A program made the position numbers and the translations under genes. 64,000 bases of DNA, from assembly GCA_903825895.1 (NCBI GenBank), contig CAIKCI010000029.1:1-64000 (forward strand). The letters are read 5' to 3'. The notes under the pieces were generated by a model that saw only the letters and a list, made by a program, of their open reading frames with translations, did no database searches and had not been told where the DNA came from. The DNA is from an uncultured Actinomycetes bacterium (GTDB taxonomy: Bacteria; Actinomycetota; Acidimicrobiia; Acidimicrobiales; RAAP-2). Each line of letters starts with the position of its first letter. Position 1 is the first letter of the stretch. Below are positions 60,151 to 64,000 of this stretch, one piece after another.

Positions 60151-61122
60151 ATGGCCCAGGAATTTATCCATCACCCAGTTCTTGTCCTTGAAGTCGTCGA
60201 CACATTCGCTACGGTGCCCTCAGGGGCCATCGTCGATGTGACACTCGGTGGAGCTGGCCATGCTCAAGCAATTCTTAATGCTCACGACCAGCTGGGCATC
60301 TTTGGCGTTGACCGCGACCTCCTAGCGCTTGACGTAGCGAAGAGCCGGCTTGAACGTTTCGGCGCACGAGCTCGCTGCGTTCACGGACGATTCTCTGAAC
60401 TCACTCGCTTGATCAGTGATGCTCACGAGCAAAAAGATAGGTGGCCATCAATCGATGGAGCTGGTGCTCCGCTCCCCGTCACGGGTCTGCTGGCCGATCT
60501 AGGGGTGAGTTCTCCACAACTCGATATCGCTGAGCGTGGCTTCTCCTTTTCGCTTGATGGGCCCCTTGACATGAGGATGGACTCAACCCAAGGGGTGAGC
60601 GCCACTGACTACCTGGCGACGGTGTCACTTGATGATCTCACGAGTGTTCTTCGCGAAAATGGCGAAGGAAAGTTTGCTCGCCGAATCGCAAAAGCATTAA
60701 AAGAAGCTGCACCCATTGCGACGACCACTGAATTAGTTGCTGTTGTGGATCGAGCAGTGCCAAAGGCAAATCGTCGTCGGGGTCACGTCGCCTCACGCGT
60801 GTTCCAGGCGCTTCGCATCGCCGTCAACGGCGAAGATCAAGAGTTGGCGGAACTTCTGCGCTCTGCCATCGACCTCGTCACCCCAGGGGGACGTATTGCG
60901 ATTATTTCCTATCACTCCGGTGAAGACGGTGTCGTAAAGCATCAGTTCCGCACATGGGCCAACGGTGGTTGCACCTGTCCTGAACACCTTCCTTGCGTCT
61001 GTGGAGCAACGCCAAAAGGCCATGTTGTTACCAAGCGAGCATTACGTGCAAGCGAACAAGAACTCGATCAAAATCCCCGGTCGCGCAGTGCTCGCCTTCG
61101 TGTCTTTGAGGTAGCCCAGTGA
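60151..61122 (+). CDS. rsmH: 16S rRNA m4C1402 methyltransferase RsmH
   Basis: This 323-residue methyltransferase has HHPVLVLEVVDTF, the SAM motif VDVTLGGAGHAQAIL, FGVDRDLLALDVA, LADLGVSSPQLDIAERGFSF, DMRMDSTQGVSATDYL and IISYHSGEDGVVK near the C-terminus. It N4-methylates C1402 of 16S rRNA. The ATG at 60151 follows GGAGGG by 6 bases. The same frame is open to ATG 59974, overlapping the mraZ stop, which would add 59 residues of low-complexity sequence; this was not chosen. Its stop overlaps the ftsL start. Confidence 0.93.
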   Translation: MAQEFIHHPVLVLEVVDTFATVPSGAIVDVTLGGAGHAQAILNAHDQLGIFGVDRDLLALDVAKSRLERFGARARCVHGRFSELTRLISDAHEQKDRWPSIDGAGAPLPVTGLLADLGVSSPQLDIAERGFSFSLDGPLDMRMDSTQGVSATDYLATVSLDDLTSVLRENGEGKFARRIAKALKEAAPIATTTELVAVVDRAVPKANRRRGHVASRVFQALRIAVNGEDQELAELLRSAIDLVTPGGRIAIISYHSGEDGVVKHQFRTWANGGCTCPEHLPCVCGATPKGHVVTKRALRASEQELDQNPRSRSARLRVFEVAQ

Positions 61123-61541
61123 GCCCGGCTACTGCTGTTGCCCGACGAAGCCCAGCGTCGCGGCGTGGTCCGGCACGTTCGGCAAAGAAGCGACCATTTC
61201 GACTCATCCAAAATACGAAGGCGCTCGGTTCACGGCGACTTGGTGAGATCATCGCGATCTCAATTTTGGTCGTGAGTCTTTTCGCCATTGTGGTTGGTCA
61301 CAGCATGTTGGCCCAAGGTCAACTCCGACTTGGCAACCTCAGTACTGAGCTAGCGAAAGAGCAGTCGATCCACAGCACAACCGTTCTTAAAGTTGCAGGG
61401 CTCGAAACCCCCGCTCGAGTTTCTTCCGAGGCGGGTTCATTGCACCTGGTGCAACCAACACAAATTCTTCAGCTCCCCTCGGCGCCACTGGACGCACCCC
61501 TGCCCACTCTCAAAATCACACCGGATCCGAAAAAACCGTGA
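61119..61541 (+). CDS. ftsL: FtsL-like cell division protein
   Basis: This 140-residue bitopic protein has a basic cytoplasmic tail rich in Arg/Pro/Ala (1-40), one membrane helix (about 43-62, LGEIIAISILVVSLFAIVVG) and an external coiled-coil segment QLRLGNLSTELAKEQSIHST. FtsL is poorly conserved in sequence, so the name rests on position between rsmH and ftsI plus topology. The GTG start overlaps the rsmH stop, and its own stop overlaps ftsI. Confidence 0.78.
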   Translation: MSPATAVARRSPASRRGPARSAKKRPFRLIQNTKALGSRRLGEIIAISILVVSLFAIVVGHSMLAQGQLRLGNLSTELAKEQSIHSTTVLKVAGLETPARVSSEAGSLHLVQPTQILQLPSAPLDAPLPTLKITPDPKKP

Positions 61542-63592
61542 CGCCTCCCACCCAAGCCCCACCTCGTCGGCCAGCAGCTCGACCTGGTCGTCAAGGAGCG
61601 ACGAATCCTCCAGCCCGTCGCACGACTCCAACCTCAACCCGCTCATCGGTCCGCACCGCTGCTCCGAGAACGGCGCCGAATCGCAAAAAGCCCAGTAGTT
61701 CAAATCCCAAGCGGAGGTCACCTCAGCCCACTTCTCGCACCACCAGTCGTCGACCCGTCGAGCGGGCTCCTCGCCGACAAGTAAGTGCTCCAAAGAAAGC
61801 GATCGATACCATTCAGCCCATCGGGAAGCGGATTCGCTTCCTGAAGATCATAGTTGTGTGCGCTTTGGCGGTCATGGTGTTGCGAGTCGTAGATCTCCAA
61901 GTTCTCCGCCATGGGCAATATCAACAAGACGCAAATCAACAGTTGCGTTCAACGATCACTGTTCCAGCGATTCGCGGAGGAATCTTCGATCGCAATGGAG
62001 CGGTTCTGGCGATGTCTGTACCAACGAAAGAAATTATTGCCGATGACTTCCAAATTACCCAACCAGTCCAAGAAGCCATTGCTCTCGCACCGCTTCTTGG
62101 GCAATCGGCAGTGAAAGTAGAGGCGCAACTTCGTCGTCACACTGGTTACGTCGTCCTCGCGACACACGTAGCATCGACCACTGCATCGAAGATCGCGCAT
62201 AATCACTTCCCCGGCATCACCATGGTGGACACCTCAAAGCGATTTGTCCCAAATGGGGCGCTGGGTGCATCCGTTATTGGAGTGACAAATGCGGCGGGCG
62301 TTGGAGCGGGTGGACTTGAGTATCAGTTTCAAAAACTCCTTGCTGGCTCGAACGGGACGACGACGCTTCTCGAAACACCGTTCGGGGTCAGCGTCCCGCA
62401 GACGAAGGCCACCACAACAAATGCAGCAGTGCCAGGTACCGGAATTGAGCTCACACTCGATCAACCTCTTCAGTATGTGACCGAGCAGGCGCTTGGACAA
62501 GAAATTGCCAGCTCGCACGCACTCTCGGGAACCGCAATTGTGATGGATACTCGCACGGGCCAGATTCTTTCGATGGCATCACTCGTGGCAACGGGTCAGC
62601 CCACAACCGGCCCGGTGCCCGCCCCTCTTTCTAGCGGTATCGCCTCTGGAGTCCCGGGGGTAGATGAGGCGATGAATAACTTGGCCGTAACGCAGACCTA
62701 TGAGCCGGGAAGCGTCTTCAAACTCGTCACGTTCTCTGCAGCGCTCTCTCAGGGTCTTATAACGCCAACGACGGCTTTTGCCATTCCGTCGCAAGTCACG
62801 GTCGATGGTTCGGTCTTCCACGATGCAGAGATGCATGGCGCAGAGTCGCTCTCCGCTGAACAGATTCTCGCTCAGTCATCGAATATTGGAACCTACGAAA
62901 TCGCCAATAAAATCGGGGAGACGTCACTCCTTTCCCAAGTAGAACGCCTTGGATTTGGCCAACCGACTGGTTTGATCTTCCCGGGAGAATCGAACGGTCT
63001 CTTGATGACCCAAACGGCCTGGCAGCCCACGGACATGGCGGCTTTGCCCATTGGGCAGGTTGACTCGGCGACGCCGATGCAGGTGCTCGACGCCTACAAC
63101 GCCGTGGCGAACGGTGGGATTTTTGTAAACCCCCAACTTGTGCGAGCAACGGTGACGGCGAATGGCACCTTGACCAAAAACTCGCCGTCGTCACACCGAC
63201 AAGTCATGACCCCCGCAGTGGCCGCCACGTTGAATACCATGCTGCAACAAGTCATCACCAGCGGAACTGGCGCCAAAGCAGCAATCCCCGGCTATGTCAT
63301 TGCTGGAAAAACTGGTACTGCGTCGATCCCCAACGCCACGAGTACGGGATATGTGGCGGGGGCCTACAACGCCTCGTTTGTTGGGTTCGCCCCAGCGAAC
63401 AACCCTGTGTTCTCGGCCATCGTGGTCCTTCAACGCCCAACGCCGGACTACTTCGGTGGCGACGTCGGCGCGCCGGTCTTCGCAAAAATTATGAGTTATG
63501 CGCTCCATCGCTACGGCATCCCTACGTCGCCGGGTGGGAGCGGAGCACAACTCGCAGCAGCGACCAAGAACTCAACGGCTGAATCGACATGA
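61538..63592 (+). CDS. ftsI: Penicillin-binding protein FtsI (PBP3-like transpeptidase)
   Basis: This 684-residue transpeptidase cross-links septal peptidoglycan. It starts with a Pro/Arg/Thr-rich cytoplasmic tail of about 95 residues, then a membrane helix (about 101-120), a dimerisation domain with RGGIFDRNG, and the transpeptidase domain. Active-site motifs are Ser392-x2-Lys395 in YEPGSVFK, Ser447-Ser448-Asn449, and Lys591-Thr-Gly-Thr. The tail length is longer than in E. coli, as often seen in Actinomycetota. The GTG start overlaps ftsL. Confidence 0.95.
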   Translation: MTPPTQAPPRRPAARPGRQGATNPPARRTTPTSTRSSVRTAAPRTAPNRKKPSSSNPKRRSPQPTSRTTSRRPVERAPRRQVSAPKKAIDTIQPIGKRIRFLKIIVVCALAVMVLRVVDLQVLRHGQYQQDANQQLRSTITVPAIRGGIFDRNGAVLAMSVPTKEIIADDFQITQPVQEAIALAPLLGQSAVKVEAQLRRHTGYVVLATHVASTTASKIAHNHFPGITMVDTSKRFVPNGALGASVIGVTNAAGVGAGGLEYQFQKLLAGSNGTTTLLETPFGVSVPQTKATTTNAAVPGTGIELTLDQPLQYVTEQALGQEIASSHALSGTAIVMDTRTGQILSMASLVATGQPTTGPVPAPLSSGIASGVPGVDEAMNNLAVTQTYEPGSVFKLVTFSAALSQGLITPTTAFAIPSQVTVDGSVFHDAEMHGAESLSAEQILAQSSNIGTYEIANKIGETSLLSQVERLGFGQPTGLIFPGESNGLLMTQTAWQPTDMAALPIGQVDSATPMQVLDAYNAVANGGIFVNPQLVRATVTANGTLTKNSPSSHRQVMTPAVAATLNTMLQQVITSGTGAKAAIPGYVIAGKTGTASIPNATSTGYVAGAYNASFVGFAPANNPVFSAIVVLQRPTPDYFGGDVGAPVFAKIMSYALHRYGIPTSPGGSGAQLAAATKNSTAEST

Positions 63593-63650
63593 TCAGATCT
63601 CGACATCTCGTTGTCATTACGGTTGATCGCGCCGTACTTGAGAGGATGTC

Positions 63651-64000
63651 GTGCAACTCTCTTCGCTAATTGCTGACCTTGACGGAGTAAGGGTGATTGG
63701 GGCGGTCGATGGGATCGAGATCACTCAAGTGACGATGGACTCTCGTGAGGTTATCCCTGGCGCATTATTCTGCTGTGTCCCTGGAACGATCAGCGATGGC
63801 CACCGTTTTCTTGGTGAGGCCGTCAACGCTGGAGCCCTTGCCGTGGTCACCGAACACGATCATGATGGCGAACTCAGCGGCTGTGTCGAACTGAGAGTGG
63901 CGACGGGAATCGCTCGACGAACCGCTTCGCTTCTTGCAGGGATTTTCGAAGGAAACCCGTCGGCCCGGTTGACGATGGTTGGGGTGACTGGGACGAACGG
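63651..64000 (+). CDS. murE: UDP-MurNAc-tripeptide synthetase MurE (5' part)
   Basis: The open frame from GTG 63651 runs off the right edge (116 full codons). Residues 30-45 contain TMDSREVIPGALFCCVPG, and the visible end reads LTMVGVTGTNG, the start of the ATP P-loop. The order ftsI-murE is standard. MurE adds the third residue (usually meso-diaminopimelate) to UDP-MurNAc-dipeptide; its specificity determinants lie outside the window. AGAGGA lies 5 bases before the GTG. Confidence 0.92.
   Translation, partial: MQLSSLIADLDGVRVIGAVDGIEITQVTMDSREVIPGALFCCVPGTISDGHRFLGEAVNAGALAVVTEHDHDGELSGCVELRVATGIARRTASLLAGIFEGNPSARLTMVGVTGTN

Overview
The window looks like a chromosomal segment of a moderately GC-rich Actinomycetota bacterium. 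The best guess is the class Acidimicrobiia or a close relative, inferred from gene content only. Supporting signs are a CysO/CysM/JAMM cysteine pathway, an F420-type luciferase-like oxidoreductase, a fused FadE34-type acyl-CoA dehydrogenase, a WS/DGAT acyltransferase, a DUF3040 gene upstream of the division cluster, many GTG starts, and several genes whose start codon lies 6-7 bases after a TAnnCT-type -10 box (probable leaderless mRNAs). I see no insertion sequence, integrase, phage gene, CRISPR array or rRNA. Two tRNAs (Leu-UAG and Gly-GCC) and a tmRNA are present.

Left part (1-9 kb). A secreted protein built of 53-residue repeats runs off the left edge. It is followed by tmRNA, beta-carbonic anhydrase and smpB, all on the minus strand. 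On the plus strand come a JAMM peptidase, DoxX, the sulfur carrier CysO (with two residues after its Gly-Gly) and CysM, which together form the protein-bound cysteine route. Then come a GT4 glycosyltransferase, a nucleotide-sugar-type SDR, and RNase PH with the RdgB pyrophosphatase.

9-27 kb. A beta-oxidation-like operon encodes two hot-dog hydratase proteins, a double acyl-CoA dehydrogenase, an LLM oxidoreductase and an SDR. It is followed by a LON-N protein, another SDR, FKBP, tRNA-Leu, ClpP, a Wzm/Wzt polysaccharide exporter with a methyltransferase, a GT4 glycosyltransferase plus HAD phosphatase, 1-Cys peroxiredoxin, aldo/keto reductase, oligoribonuclease with a tiny stand-alone ANL C-terminal-like domain, dUTPase and a WS/DGAT acyltransferase.

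27-55 kb. This part is transporter-rich: five MFS genes (one fused to a winged-helix-like domain), two MmpL/RND genes, one ABC exporter and NhaA. Between them lie acyl-CoA activation genes (two AMP-ligases, a CaiB-type CoA-transferase), a nitroreductase, an EthD-like/SnoaL pair, a compact three-gene cytochrome b6-like operon without a Rieske gene, a Fur-family regulator, MsrA, nitronate monooxygenase and a low-molecular-weight phosphatase.

Right end (55-64 kb). Two membrane proteins and DUF3040, ROK kinase, a small conserved protein and an HNH nuclease lead into the division/cell-wall cluster mraZ-rsmH-ftsL-ftsI-murE (murE is cut by the window edge). Four 10-base-spaced MraZ boxes precede mraZ.

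The least ordinary items are the b6-like cytochrome operon with its small membrane protein, the CysO precursor beside its likely processing peptidase, the ANL C-domain fragment after orn, the near-identical secreted repeat array, and the MFS-winged-helix fusion. None is proven to be a new system from sequence alone.
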